Shown here: one piece after another, positions 12,396 to 21,739 of the stretch
Position numbering within the stretch: position 1 is the stretch's first letter
Layout of the letters: each line of letters begins with the position of its first letter
Assembly (NCBI GenBank): GCA_016709545.1
Contig: JADJMO010000003.1
Coordinates: forward strand, 496,001 to 560,000
DNA from: Myxococcales bacterium
Lineage (GTDB): Bacteria; Myxococcota_A; Polyangia; Polyangiales; JADJMO01
Direction of reading: 5' to 3'
DNA: 64,000 nt
Notes under the pieces: model-generated
Databases searched by the model: none
The model's input: only the letters and a program-made list of their open reading frames with translations
Told to the model about the DNA's origin: nothing
Program-made: the position numbers and the translations under genes

Positions 12396-14048
12396 CTACC
12401 CGAGCCGCGCGGCCTCGCGGAGCTCGCGTTTGAGCACCTTTCCGGTCGGGTTCCGGGGCAGGGCCGAGACGAAGGAGAACCGCTTCGGGCACTTGAAATC
12501 GGCGAGCCCATCCTTGCACCAGCGCCGGAGCTCGTCCTCGTCGGCCACCGCGTCGGGGCGGAGCACGACGAACCCGCGGAGCGACTCGCCCCAGTCGTCG
12601 TCCGGCACTCCGATCACGGCGCATTCGAGCACCGCGGGGTGATGGTGCAGGTGCTGCTCGATCTCCTGCGGGTAGACGTTGACGCCCCCCGTGATGACCA
12701 TGTCGGCCTTGCGATCGGCGAGGTAGTAGAAGCCCGCCTCGTCGACGCGGCCGACGTCGCCCACGCTGAAGAACCCGTCCTTCAGCGAGCGCGCGGTGGC
12801 GCCCGGGTCCTCGTGGTAGCCGTCGACCAGCATCGCGCTGCGCACCCAGATCTCGCCGACCTCGCCGCGCAGCACCTCGCGGCCCTCGTCGTCGAGCAGG
12901 CGGATCTCGTTGCCGAGCAGCGCGCGTCCGATGGTGCCGGGGCGCGCGAGGTGGTCGCCCGGACCGGCGAGGGTGACCAGGCCCGTCTCGGTGGCGCCGT
13001 AGAAGTTGAAGAGGATCGGCCCGAGCCACTCACCGATGCGACGCGCGGTCTCGGTGGGCAGCGGCGCCGCGCCGTTCATGAGCCAGCGGAGCGACGAGAG
13101 ATCGTGGCGTCGTCGGGCCTCGATGGGCAGCCCCGCGAGTCGGCCCAGCATGGTGGGCACGAAGAACGCGCTCGTCACGCGGTGGCGCTCGATGGTCGCG
13201 AGCACGTCCTCGGGGTCGAAGTGTTCGCGGAGGATCACCGTCCCACCGAGCCCGTAGGTCAGCGCGACGAACGCGGGCGCCGCCGAGTGGTACAGCGGGC
13301 AGACGACCAGGTGACGTTCGTCGTGGCGGATGCCGACCTTCTGGATGAAGTCGAACACCGCCGGGCCGAGCGACCGATCGATGGCGCGGGCCGCGCCCTT
13401 CGGCTTGCCCGTGGTGCCCGAGGTGTAGACCATCACCGACGCCGAGCTGTCGCGGGTCTGCGCCTCGACCCGCGCGTCGCGACCGACCGCGCGGAGGGTG
13501 GGCAGCGCGCCGCGCGTCGCCGACTGCTCGGCCGGGACGACCAGCACCTGCGCATCGCTGCCCGCGAGATCGATCGCCTTGCGCACGACGGCTTCGTGGT
13601 CCTCGTGGCAGACGAGGAGGCGTGGGCGCGCGTTGCCGAGCACGTGGGCCACCTCGGTCGCCTTGAGTCGGTAGCCGATCTGCACGATGCCTGCGTGGGC
13701 CCGCAGCGTGGCCCACTGCACGAGCAGGTAGGCCCGCGCGTTGGGCATCATGATGGCGACGCGATCGCCCGGGCGCACGCCGAGGGCCGCGAGGCCACGC
13801 GCGAGGGCGTCGACCTCCGCGTCGAGCTCGCCGTAGTGGAGGGTGCCCTCTTCGTCGATCAGCGCTTCGCGGTCGGGCTCGTGGGCCGCGTACAGGCTGA
13901 GGACGGCCGTCGGCCCCGACGGCAGCGAGCGTTGCACGAGCCGACGAGCGAGCGTGGCGAACCCGCGCGGCCGCAGGCTCCCGAGCACGTCGCTCTCCAC
14001 CACGGCCCGGGCGGCGACCCGCCCGAACGCGACCAAGTCTCGCAGCAT
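12396..14048 (-). CDS. AMP-dependent acyl-CoA synthetase
   Basis: This 550-residue adenylate-forming ligase has all core motifs: the P-loop VYTSGTTGKPKGAARAI, the aromatic/adenine motif NFYGATETGLVT, the hinge region LADRKADMVITGGVNVYPQE, and the C-terminal catalytic Lys motif RNPTGKVLKREL. It activates a carboxylic acid as acyl-AMP and transfers it to CoA. The chain-length pocket cannot be read from sequence. The layout is closest to medium/long-chain fatty acyl-CoA ligases. It is 12 nt downstream of the stop of the 14061-17018 gene, so the two may form one transcript. Confidence 0.87.
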   Translation of the reverse strand: MLRDLVAFGRVAARAVVESDVLGSLRPRGFATLARRLVQRSLPSGPTAVLSLYAAHEPDREALIDEEGTLHYGELDAEVDALARGLAALGVRPGDRVAIMMPNARAYLLVQWATLRAHAGIVQIGYRLKATEVAHVLGNARPRLLVCHEDHEAVVRKAIDLAGSDAQVLVVPAEQSATRGALPTLRAVGRDARVEAQTRDSSASVMVYTSGTTGKPKGAARAIDRSLGPAVFDFIQKVGIRHDERHLVVCPLYHSAAPAFVALTYGLGGTVILREHFDPEDVLATIERHRVTSAFFVPTMLGRLAGLPIEARRRHDLSSLRWLMNGAAPLPTETARRIGEWLGPILFNFYGATETGLVTLAGPGDHLARPGTIGRALLGNEIRLLDDEGREVLRGEVGEIWVRSAMLVDGYHEDPGATARSLKDGFFSVGDVGRVDEAGFYYLADRKADMVITGGVNVYPQEIEQHLHHHPAVLECAVIGVPDDDWGESLRGFVVLRPDAVADEDELRRWCKDGLADFKCPKRFSFVSALPRNPTGKVLKRELREAARLG

Positions 14049-14060
14049 CGGCCGAGCGTA

Positions 14061-17018
14061 TCAGTAGAGCGACGAGAGCACCGTGTAGGTCTGGGCGATC
14101 CCGCCCTCGCTCATGCCCTTGGCCCACCCGACGCGCAGGGTGAGGGGCTGGAAGTAGCCGACCGAGAAATCCAGCAGGATCTCGGCGCCGAGGCCCAGCT
14201 TGAGCTTGGTGATGTCCATGGTGGCGAACGTGGCCTCGCCGTAGTCGGCGAAGAGGTTGCCGTAGATGCGTTGCACGAAGAACGGCACCGTCTGTACGCC
14301 GTGATCGATGTTCACGATCGGGAACCGATATTCGGCGTTGTACAGCTGGAAGGCGTCGCCGAAGCGCGCGCCGGGCTTGTACCCACGGAGCGCGATCCCG
14401 GGCTGGATGAGCAGGTTGCGGATCGCGTCGGGGAGGGGGATGTCCGAGAACCCGCCGAGCACGTAGGCGCCGCGGCGCGCGAAGTCGCCGATGCTCGCCC
14501 CGCCTTGCGCGTGGAGCGCGAGCACGTGGTGTCGCAGCCAGGGCATCGGGAAGTAGCCGACCGCGTTGTAGTTGGCGGCGAACACGCTGTACTGGCCGGC
14601 GAGCTCGGGGCGGTACAGATCGACGCCCGCCGAGAGCGAGAACCCCTTCTCGGGGCCCACCGACCACAGAAAGCGCTGCACGTTCGACCACGACCACCCG
14701 AACCGCAGCGCGCCGAGGAACCCCGTCTGTGGGATCACTGGCAGTCGAGCGTAGGGGTCGATCGCGGTCTCGGGGAACCCGTCGAGGGCGGCGAAGTGGG
14801 AGAACGTGTAGCTCATCGCGACGGACTGGCCGTCGAAGCCCCACGGCAGCGGGGCCGAGAGGCCGGCCTCGATGCCCTGCGAGCGCTCGACCCAGGTCGG
14901 CGTCTGGTCGTTCTGCCGGAAGCCTCCGCGCGGCGAGATGAAGCGGTACGCGCGCATGCGGAGCGCCGTCGGCAGGCGGTTGTAGCCGTAGGCGAAGTCG
15001 ATCCCCGACACGCCGCGGACGGCGCTCGCGGTGAGGGCCGCGGCGAACGAGTGCAGGCCGACCACGTCGCCGCCGCGCGTGGTCACGGTGACCGCCTGCC
15101 CGAACGCGTCGGGCGCGTAGGTGAAGTCCCAGGCGAACGGGCGCAGTGTGGGGAGTGGATTGTAGGGTTTGACGGGGCTCGGCGCGGTCGCCGGCAGCTC
15201 GCGGAACGGGGGCCGGTCGTCCACGTAGGGGAGCGCGTCGAGCCACTGCTTGTCGTCGAGGTCGATCTCGAAGAGGTCCGAGCCGAGGTGCGTGTAGCCC
15301 ACGTAGACGAGGTGCTTGCCGTCCGCGCTCACGTCGGGCTGGTAGGCGCCGCCGATCACGTTGGTCACCTGGCGGAGCTTCTCGGTCGCGAGGTCGTAGG
15401 CGTAGATGTTGGCGATGCCCGTGCGGTCCGAGCTGAAGAAGAGGGTCTTGCCGTCGGGCGAGAACACAGGGCCCGTGTCGAGCGCGCGGTCCTCGGTGAT
15501 GCGTCTCACGGCCGACGTCGCGAGGTCGAGGACCTCGACGTCGCGGTAGCCGCCCTTGTGCCACGCCGAGTAGGCGATCTTCTTGCCGTCGGGCGAGTGG
15601 CGTGGCGTGTACACCTGGTCGAACGCCTGCTGGGGCAGGAGCTTGCGCGGCTTGCCGAGCGAGTCGTCGTCGAGGTCGGCGGCGTACAGGTAGCTCGTGC
15701 CGGCCTTGTTCACGACGAACACGGCCTCGGTGCCGTCGGGGGAGACCGTCGGCTCGTTGGCGCGCAGGCCCACCGAGAGGCGCGTGCCCTGGTCGGCCTC
15801 GGCGCCCCAGTCCTGCGGCTTGCGACGGAAGAGATCCCAGTACGAGTAGATGCGGAACTTGCTGACGTCGATCGAGTCGTAGAAGAGCCCGCCGTCGGCG
15901 AGGAACACGGGGGTCGAGGGCCCGGCCGTCCGCGTGACCAGCTTGCCGATCCCGTAGGTGCCGTCCTTCTTCGCAGGGATCGAGTAGAGGCCCGCGGTCG
16001 TGTGGCCGTCGCTCCGGTAGTAGGCGATGCGGCGGAGCGCGTCGGCCTCCTTCACGCCGGCCGTGTCGGGCACGTAGCGCGGGTGGCCCGCCTCCTGGCC
16101 GTGGAACGTGACGCGACGCCCCTCGCGGATCCCGCGCGCCAGCACGGCCGCCTTCTGCGCGCCGTACCGCTTCTTCATGCTGGCGACCCAGCCCTCCCAC
16201 AGATCGAGGTAGGTCTTGCCGGTCGCGCGGTGGATCGCGCGGTTGATCCCGTAGGGGATGATCTCGCTGCCGTAGTCGGCGCTCACCTGGCGGAGCGCCT
16301 CGAACCCGTAGACCGACTCGATGTACTGCAGGAAGTGCGAGCCGTAGAGGTACCAGAGGTTGCCCTGCGGCCAGCGCCGCACCGAGTGCGAGATCTGGTC
16401 GATGCCCGCGACGTTGTCCTCGAGGACGTCCGCGCGCAGGTACATGTCGAAGATCGTGGAGCGCTCGCGCCCACCGCTCGTGAACTTGGACTCGAGCAGC
16501 ACCGCGAGGCCCTCGAGGATCCACCGCGGCTGCATCTGGTTCGGCGAGTAGGTCTTGCCGAAGATCGCGTTCACCAGCGCCGGCAGCCCGGTGATGTGAT
16601 CGGTGTGGAGGATGTGCGTGTACTCGTGGGTGACGAGCGTGCCGTGCCAGTCGTCGTAGTCCGAGAGCGGGGAGAGATCGTCCGGCGCGGTCACGAACAG
16701 ACGCACGACGTTCTGCGGGATCGAGGTGGCCGAGCCGTTCGCGGAGTCGGTGTCGTCCGTGAGGACGATCTGGGTGACCCGGGCCGGTTCCCATCCGAGG
16801 GGGCCCGCGAGGCGCGCGTGCGTGTCCTCGGCGATCGCGGCGATTCGCTGGCCCACCGAGAGCAGCCGCTGGTGCGTGTGCACGCGGAAATGCTTGGTCT
16901 CGATCGTCTTCCACACGAGCTCGGGGTCGCCCGCGCGGCTCGTCCGGGGCGCCAGCACGAGCGCGAGCGCGAGGCCGAGGAGCCACGCGGCGGCGCGCAG
17001 ACGCAGCTCGGGGAACAC
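14061..17018 (-). CDS. exported fusion of HExxH protease-like, TolB-type propeller and outer-membrane beta-barrel domains
   Basis: This 985-residue protein has a signal peptide (AAAWLLGLALALVLAP, cleaved near SRA-GDP). An N-terminal gluzincin-like domain carries VTHEYTHILHTDH (HExxH), with a downstream Glu in ILEGLAVLLE. Residues ~300-600 hold WD40/TolB-like repeats with repeated SPDGK motifs (HSPDGKKIAYSAW, FSPDGKTLFFSSD, SADGKHLVYVG). The last ~330 residues are aromatic-rich alternating strands (LRFGWSW, YNAEYRFPIV, LRVGWAKG) typical of a BamA/Omp85-like surface-antigen barrel. I infer a barrel anchored in the outer membrane with a periplasmic or surface metalloprotease. The same three-part combination occurs in other large PD40 proteins. 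Confidence 0.75.
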   Translation of the reverse strand: MFPELRLRAAAWLLGLALALVLAPRTSRAGDPELVWKTIETKHFRVHTHQRLLSVGQRIAAIAEDTHARLAGPLGWEPARVTQIVLTDDTDSANGSATSIPQNVVRLFVTAPDDLSPLSDYDDWHGTLVTHEYTHILHTDHITGLPALVNAIFGKTYSPNQMQPRWILEGLAVLLESKFTSGGRERSTIFDMYLRADVLEDNVAGIDQISHSVRRWPQGNLWYLYGSHFLQYIESVYGFEALRQVSADYGSEIIPYGINRAIHRATGKTYLDLWEGWVASMKKRYGAQKAAVLARGIREGRRVTFHGQEAGHPRYVPDTAGVKEADALRRIAYYRSDGHTTAGLYSIPAKKDGTYGIGKLVTRTAGPSTPVFLADGGLFYDSIDVSKFRIYSYWDLFRRKPQDWGAEADQGTRLSVGLRANEPTVSPDGTEAVFVVNKAGTSYLYAADLDDDSLGKPRKLLPQQAFDQVYTPRHSPDGKKIAYSAWHKGGYRDVEVLDLATSAVRRITEDRALDTGPVFSPDGKTLFFSSDRTGIANIYAYDLATEKLRQVTNVIGGAYQPDVSADGKHLVYVGYTHLGSDLFEIDLDDKQWLDALPYVDDRPPFRELPATAPSPVKPYNPLPTLRPFAWDFTYAPDAFGQAVTVTTRGGDVVGLHSFAAALTASAVRGVSGIDFAYGYNRLPTALRMRAYRFISPRGGFRQNDQTPTWVERSQGIEAGLSAPLPWGFDGQSVAMSYTFSHFAALDGFPETAIDPYARLPVIPQTGFLGALRFGWSWSNVQRFLWSVGPEKGFSLSAGVDLYRPELAGQYSVFAANYNAVGYFPMPWLRHHVLALHAQGGASIGDFARRGAYVLGGFSDIPLPDAIRNLLIQPGIALRGYKPGARFGDAFQLYNAEYRFPIVNIDHGVQTVPFFVQRIYGNLFADYGEATFATMDITKLKLGLGAEILLDFSVGYFQPLTLRVGWAKGMSEGGIAQTYTVLSSLY

Positions 17019-17019
17019 T

Positions 17020-18031
17020 CTAGAAGTCGTCGTAGAACATCGGCTCGCGGTTGCGAACGTAGCGCATGATCAGCTGTCGCTGCTCCGCGGTCACCCCCAC
17101 CATCTGGGCGCCGAAGCCGGGCGGGGCGTCGGGGTTGTCACGCTGCTCGCGGGTCCAGCGGACGATCGCCGTGCAGTCGAAGTGGTAGCCGCCGGGCAGG
17201 TGCACGCGCAGCAGGAGCTGCTGCTCGAGGCGCGGAATCGCGTAGGTGGAGACGAAGATCCCGCCGTGCTCGACGATGTCGTTGCCGTTGAGGGTCTTGT
17301 AGAAGTTGGAGGGCGAGTGTGCGCCCAGCGAGGCCTCGATGGCTCCGGGAGGCGCGTCGCCCTCGGCGGCGCCCGACGGGGCTTTGGACGGGGAGAACAC
17401 GCCACCCCCCGCGGGCCCACCCGCGGGCCCAGCCGGCGGCGGAGCCATCGCGTGCGCCGGCGGCTGGAACGGCTGCGCTGGCGGCTGGGAACTGCGGCTG
17501 CGCCGGGGGCTGGAACTGGGCCTGCGGCGGCGGCTGGAACTGGGCCTGCGGTGGCGGCTGGAACTGGGGCTGCGCGGGCGGCTGGAACTGCGGCTGGGCG
17601 GGCGGCTGGAACGGCTGCGGAGCGAACGCGCCAGGTGAGGCCACCGCCATCGTCTCCTGGATCGAGGGCCCCGCCGTCGACCCCTGCGTGGCCTGGGGAA
17701 CGGGCGCAGCCTCGAGCCTCGAGAGCCCGTGCACGAGACCGAGCGAACCAGCGATGGTCCCCATCGCCTGCTCCGCCGTCGGGTGCCCACTCGGGATCGC
17801 CTGCAGCTTTCCGAGGGCTTCACGCAGCGACGCGAGCGCGACCTCGGCCTGCGGGCGGATTCCAGCGACCGACCCGTCGCTGCGCTCGGCCTGCATGAGC
17901 GCCCCCATCGCGCGCGCGATGGGCTCGGCCGCGCTGAGGAAGTCCGGCGGGAGGCCCGGGGTCTGCAACATGTTCAGGCCCTGCGCGAGCTGCTCGCGGG
18001 CCGTGCGCGCCGTCGTCCTCGGATCGTTCAT
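17020..18031 (-). CDS. PilZ-domain protein with Gln/Pro repeat linker (frameshifted)
   Basis: The repaired protein is about 336 residues. An alpha-helical N-terminal region (MNDPRTTARTAREQLAQGLN to about residue 130) is followed by five or more FQPPAQPQ/FQPPPQAQ repeats. The C-terminal PilZ domain contains DIVEHGGIFVSTY, RVHLPGGYHFDCTAIVRW and GFGAQMVGV. PilZ domains bind cyclic di-GMP, but the classic RxxxR upstream of DxSxxG is not evident. This resembles the myxobacterial PilZ subfamily, which often does not bind the nucleotide. The break is near 17487-17492, where one extra G interrupts the repeat pattern. The gene ends 2 nt before the protease-barrel gene starts, so they may be co-transcribed. 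Confidence 0.78.
17461..17618. repeat. 24-bp tandem coding repeat (Phe-Gln-Pro-Pro-Ala/Pro-Gln)
   Basis: About six imperfect copies of a 24-bp unit (plus-strand core GGCGGCTGGAACTG) encode the Gln/Pro linker of the PilZ protein. The copy at about 17481-17494 has GGCTGGGAAC where its sisters have GGCTGGAAC. That pinpoints the one-base insertion that breaks the frame. Confidence 0.75.
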
Positions 18032-18049
18032 GGGGTGCCTGCGAGTGTT

Positions 18050-18565
18050 TCAGAGATTTTCGTGTCGGGAAAGGCGGACTTCGTCCCTGCCCGGGAGGGG
18101 CTGCCCGAGCTCGTCGAGCCGGAGCACCATCTCGACGGCGTCTTCACCGTCACCGTAGTATCGAGCGCGAATCCCCATCGCGGTGAAGCCGAACGCGCGG
18201 TAGAGGCCGATCGCCGGGGCGTTGCTGCGGCGCACCTCGAGCAACAGCATGCGTACGCCCTGCTCGGCCGCGAACCGCAGGGCGTGCGTGAGCAGCCGGC
18301 CCGCGTGACCTCTCCTCCTGTGGGTCGTGTCGGTCGCGACGTTGAGGATGTGGAGTTCGTCGGCGACGAGCCAGGCGCAGAGGAACGCCCGCACCGAAGC
18401 GTGCAGCTCGGCTTGCTCTTCCCGGACGACCCACAGCCGCGCCCAGCTGCGGGTCAGCTCCCCGCGGACCTGCGCCTCGTCCCAGCCCGAGCTGCCCACG
18501 GTGGCCCCGTCGATGGCCACGACTGCGGCCACGTCGTCCTCGGTCATCGGGTCGATGAACGCCAT
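18050..18565 (-). CDS. rimI: RimI-like ribosomal protein N-alanine acetyltransferase
   Basis: This 171-residue GNAT protein is close to RimI, which acetylates the N-terminal Ala of ribosomal protein S18. The acetyl-CoA pyrophosphate loop is DTTHRRRGHAGRLLTHAL (RRxGxA). The characteristic C-terminal block is LLLEVRRSNAPAIGLYRAFG followed by FTAMGIRARYYGDGEDAVEM. ATG 18565 gives a normal family length, with a short hydrophilic tail. It may instead acetylate other N-termini. It starts 66 nt from the divergent kinase gene (18631). Confidence 0.85.
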   Translation of the reverse strand: MAFIDPMTEDDVAAVVAIDGATVGSSGWDEAQVRGELTRSWARLWVVREEQAELHASVRAFLCAWLVADELHILNVATDTTHRRRGHAGRLLTHALRFAAEQGVRMLLLEVRRSNAPAIGLYRAFGFTAMGIRARYYGDGEDAVEMVLRLDELGQPLPGRDEVRLSRHENL

Positions 18566-18630
18566 CGTGGCGGGGAGCCTAACGGATCCGTGGCCATCGG
18601 GTGGGGAACTGGATAGGCTCCCTGGCCGGG

Positions 18631-20122
18631 ATGGCGAACGCCCAGGGGCGGTACGAAGGCGCGACGGTCGGGGGTCGATACCGCCTCGGCAAGCTGCTCG
18701 GAGAGGGCGGCATGGGTGCGGTGTATCGCGCCGAGGCGCTCGATCGGCCCGGACAGCCCGTCGCGCTCAAGCTGCTGCACGACGAGATGGCGGCGAGCCC
18801 CAACGTCGTCGAGCGCTTCCTCGCCGAGGGTGACGTGTGCCGCCGGCTGGACCACCCCGGCGTGCTGCGCGTGCTGGACGTCGGTCACCAGAACGGCGTC
18901 CCTTATCTGGTGATGGAGCTGCTCGAGGGGCGCGCGCTCATCGACTACACCGAGGCCGGCCAGCGCCTCCCGCTCAACTTCGCGGTGACGGTGTGCGCGG
19001 GCGTGCTGCACGCCCTCGAATACGCCCACCACAACCACGTCATCCACCGCGACCAAGCCCGAGAACGTGTTCCTCGTGCCCGACGGCCAGGGCGCGTACC
19101 GCACCAAGCTGCTCGATTTCGGCATCGCGCGCTGCATCGACGCGGCCGGCGGGGCGAAGCGGCGCACGGCGACGGGCGTCCTCCTCGGCACGCCTGGCTA
19201 CATGAGCCCCGAGCAGGTGAAGGCGGCGCGCAACGTCGATCACCGCGCCGATCTCTGGGCGGTCGGCGTGATGTTCTACGAGATGGTGACGGGCCAGCCC
19301 GCGTTCCCCTCGGACGGCGAGGACCCGAACAACATCTGGGGTCTGATCTCGGCGGTCCTCACCAAGGACCCGGTGCCCCTCGTCGTCTTCGACAAGCACC
19401 TCGCGCCCTTCGACGCCTTCATCCACCGCGCGCTCGCGAAGGACCCGGACAAGCGGTACGGCTCCGCCAAGGAGATGAGCGACGACCTGCTGCGCATCGC
19501 GCGCGGCGAGGTGCAGACCGGCATACCGGCGAACCCCTCGATCGCGGCCACGGCTGTCGCGGGCGTCGGGGCGATGGGGGCCATGGGGGCCATGGGGGCC
19601 ACGGCTGCCGCGCCAGCCCCCGGTGCCTTCACGCGCGAGCAGCAAGCGGTGCCGATCCACTCGCGCGGCGAGCTGCAGGCGATCCCCGCGCTCCAGCAGC
19701 GGGGAGGGGCGGCGAGCTCCACCGTTCCCACGGGGCTCGATCGTGGATTGCCACCCTTGAACGCGACCGTTCCGGTCCAGGACCTCGGGGGCACCGTCCC
19801 GATGCAGCCCCAGCCACGAGCCCCCCAGCCATATGGCTCGGCCCCTCAGGCACTGATCGCGACCGCCTACGCGCCGCCCGACTCGTTGCCCGGAGGAGGC
19901 CGCTCGCCTTCGGTCGCGCCGCCGCCATCGGGAGGGCGCACCTCACCCAGCGGGTTCGCACCGCTCGAGCCGCACGTACCGGCCGGCCCTTCGCCGCTGA
20001 TCCCGCGCCAGGACAACGCACGAGACGACGAGGGCAGCGGCTCGGGACCGCTGCCCTGGATCATCCTCGGCGCCATCCTGATCGCCGCGCTCGTGGCCGC
20101 GATCGTCTGGCTGAGCCGCTAG
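18631..20122 (+). CDS. eukaryotic-like Ser/Thr protein kinase with C-terminal TM anchor (frameshifted)
   Basis: This is a Hanks-type kinase. The Gly loop is LLGEGGMGAVY, the ATP Lys is in VALKLLHDE, and the catalytic loop begins HVIHRD. The Mg loop is LLDFGIARC and the activation segment GTPGYMSPEQ. Two bases appear to be missing near 19052, exactly between HRD and KPENVFLV, so HRDxKPEN is broken. The repaired length is about 497 residues. After the kinase domain (~residues 20-300) there is a Met/Gly/Ala run, a long Pro/Ala/Ser-rich linker, and a C-terminal membrane helix (PWIILGAILIAALVAAIVW). The catalytic domain is probably cytoplasmic with almost no periplasmic part. The start at 18631 is favoured over an upstream ATG at 18601. 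Confidence 0.83.
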
Positions 20123-20148
20123 GTATGGCTCGTCACTCACCTGTGCCC

Positions 20149-20212
20149 GAGCGGCCGCCCGTGGAGGCGGCCGCCGTTCACTGCGCTCGCCTGCGGCTCG
20201 CTCCGTTCACTT
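20149..20212. repeat. dispersed palindromic repeat, copy A
   Basis: This 64-nt sequence begins GAGCGGCCGCCCGTGGAGGC and is about 92 percent identical (5 mismatches by eye) to 43251-43314. It contains a 9-bp inverted repeat GCGGCCGCC / GGCGGCCGC separated by a few bases, then a GCTCGCCTGCGGCTCGCT stretch. In both copies the element begins exactly at the stop codon of a minus-strand gene (here efp). It could be a REP-like element or a stem-loop stabilising the mRNA 3' end. There is no T-tract, so it is not a classical intrinsic terminator. Confidence 0.7.
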
Positions 20213-20779
20213 GTTGACGCGCTCGATGTACTCGCCGGTGCGCGTGTCGATCTTGATCCACTCGCCCTCTTTGACGAAGAGCGGGACGTTGACCTTGGCG
20301 CCCGTGCTGAGCGTGGCGGGCTTGCTGGCGCCCGAGGCGGTGTCGCCCTTGATGCCGGGCTCGCTCTCGCTGATCTGCAGCACGACGTGCGCCGGGAGCG
20401 AGAGGTTCACCGCGTTGCCGTTGAAGAACACGATCGACACCCGCTGGCCGTCCGCGATCCACTGGGCGTCCTCGCCGACCTTGCCCTTGTCGACGTAGAT
20501 CTGCTCCGAGGCGTCGTCGACGAACACGAGCTGGTCCCCCTCGTCCCAGGAGAAGGAGGCGTCGCGCTCCTCCACGTCGGCCGGCTCGAGCTTTTCGCCC
20601 GACTTCCAGGTGCGCTCGAGGACGGCGCCGGTGATGAGGTTCTTGATCTTGACGCGGGTGAACGCCTGCCCCTTGCCGGGCTTGACGAACTGGAAATCCA
20701 CGACGGCGTAGGGCTGGCCGTCGACCTGCATCTTGAGACCCTTGCGGATGTCGCTGGTGTCCATGGGGGTCGCGCGCAT
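20207..20779 (-). CDS. efp: translation elongation factor P
   Basis: EF-P rescues ribosomes stalled on polyproline. The three-domain protein is about 190 residues. The modified loop FVKPGKGQAF carries the Lys that EpmA-type enzymes lysylate, and the OB domain ends with FVKEGEWIKIDTRTGEYIERV. ATG 20779 (MRATPMDTSDIRKGL) is chosen because GGAGG lies 7 nt upstream; ATG 20764 has no such site but fits the family length equally well. Many proline-rich linkers in this window would depend on EF-P. The gene stops at repeat copy A. Confidence 0.95.
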   Translation of the reverse strand: MRATPMDTSDIRKGLKMQVDGQPYAVVDFQFVKPGKGQAFTRVKIKNLITGAVLERTWKSGEKLEPADVEERDASFSWDEGDQLVFVDDASEQIYVDKGKVGEDAQWIADGQRVSIVFFNGNAVNLSLPAHVVLQISESEPGIKGDTASGASKPATLSTGAKVNVPLFVKEGEWIKIDTRTGEYIERVNK

Positions 20780-20980
20780 AGCACGGCCTCCAGGGATTGA
20801 CCACGGTCCTTCCCCGGGGGAGAGGGGACCATGCCTGGTCGCCCGAGAGATCCGCGTTCCCCTGGCCCTCGTCCCGCTGGTCCGACCGCGAGTCCGTCGA
20901 CGGCGGCGCCGGGCTTCCGGGGGAAGGGACCGCCGCCTGGGCCGGCGCGCCACGTCCGCCCCGTGAAACCACCGCTCCGC

Positions 20981-21640
20981 ATGCAGCCGACGACCCTCTG
21001 GGACTACCCCTCCCAGCACTACGGCGAGGGCATGCAGGGTGACCAGAAGTACGTGGGCGCCACCCCCTCCTACGTGATCTGGAACGTGATCCAGCGTTAC
21101 ACCCGCGAGGGCGACCTCGTGGTCGACCCGATGTGCGGCTCGGGGACCACGCTCGACGTCTGCAAGGACACCCAGCGGATCGGCCGCGGCTTCGACCTGA
21201 AGCCCTACCGATCGGACATCGAGGCCGCCGACGCCCGCAAGCTGCCCGTGCCGGCCGGGAGCGTGCGCCTCTGGTTCGTCGATCCGCCCTACGGCGACCA
21301 CATCGACTACTCCGAGGACCCCCGCTGCATCGGCAAGCTCTCGGCGTACGACCCCGTGTACTACCGCGAGATGGGCAAGGTGATCCGGGAGGCCCATCGC
21401 GTGCTCGCCCCAGGCGGCACGCTCGCGCTCTACGTCTGCGACTACTTCGAGAAGAAGAAGGGCTTCGCCCCCGTCGGTGCGCAGCTCCTCGCGGCGATCG
21501 CGGAGTCGTTCGAGATCCTCGACGTCGTCTCCGTGGTCCGCCACAACAAGAGCCTCGACATGGGCAACTACCGGCGCGCGGCCGAGGAGGGGAACTTCTT
21601 CCTCCGCGGCTTCAACTACCTGTTCCTCGCGCGGAAGTAG
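20981..21640 (+). CDS. solitary SAM-dependent DNA/TRM11-like methyltransferase
   Basis: This 219-residue protein starts MQPTTLWDYPSQHYGEGMQG. The SAM-binding motif is VVDPMCGSGTTLDV and the amino-methyltransferase catalytic motif is WFVDPPYGDHIDYS (DPPY). The motif order SAM then DPPY is that of gamma/TRM11-like enzymes. The N-terminal LWDYPSQHYG..QGD block is shared by proteins annotated as DNA methylase N-4/N-6 domain. The target could be adenine or cytosine N4 in DNA, or a guanine in RNA. No restriction gene is adjacent. It starts about 200 nt from the divergent efp start. Confidence 0.7.
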   Translation: MQPTTLWDYPSQHYGEGMQGDQKYVGATPSYVIWNVIQRYTREGDLVVDPMCGSGTTLDVCKDTQRIGRGFDLKPYRSDIEAADARKLPVPAGSVRLWFVDPPYGDHIDYSEDPRCIGKLSAYDPVYYREMGKVIREAHRVLAPGGTLALYVCDYFEKKKGFAPVGAQLLAAIAESFEILDVVSVVRHNKSLDMGNYRRAAEEGNFFLRGFNYLFLARK

Positions 21641-21643
21641 TCC

Positions 21644-21666
21644 GCCGGCGGCCGCCGGCGGCCGCC
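21644..21666. repeat. GC palindrome just after the methyltransferase stop
   Basis: GCCGGCGGCCGCCGGC (21644-21659) is a perfect 16-bp palindrome and overlaps a second GGCGGCCGCC. It begins 4 nt after the methyltransferase stop. Like the repeat copies at 20149 and 43251 it has a GCGGCCGC core next to a stop codon, but it lacks the rest of that repeat. It may form a stem at the mRNA end; no T-tract follows. Confidence 0.45.
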
Positions 21667-21739
21667 GCCCGAACGAGGCCAGGCGCCCCGCGATTTCGCG
21701 GGGATGGCCACGGCACACCTCCTGCTGTGATCCGTGCGC

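Noticed and set aside
12639..17069. 1,476-residue plus-strand open frame
   Set aside because: Shadow of the acyl-CoA synthetase and protease-barrel genes, with the Arg/Val/Gly-rich composition typical of antisense frames at high GC.
19040..19070. Programmed frameshift in the kinase gene
   Set aside because: No slippery heptamer or hairpin is seen, and two bases are simply missing in an invariant motif.
20149..20212. Intrinsic terminator
   Set aside because: Stable GC stem but no following T-tract in either orientation.
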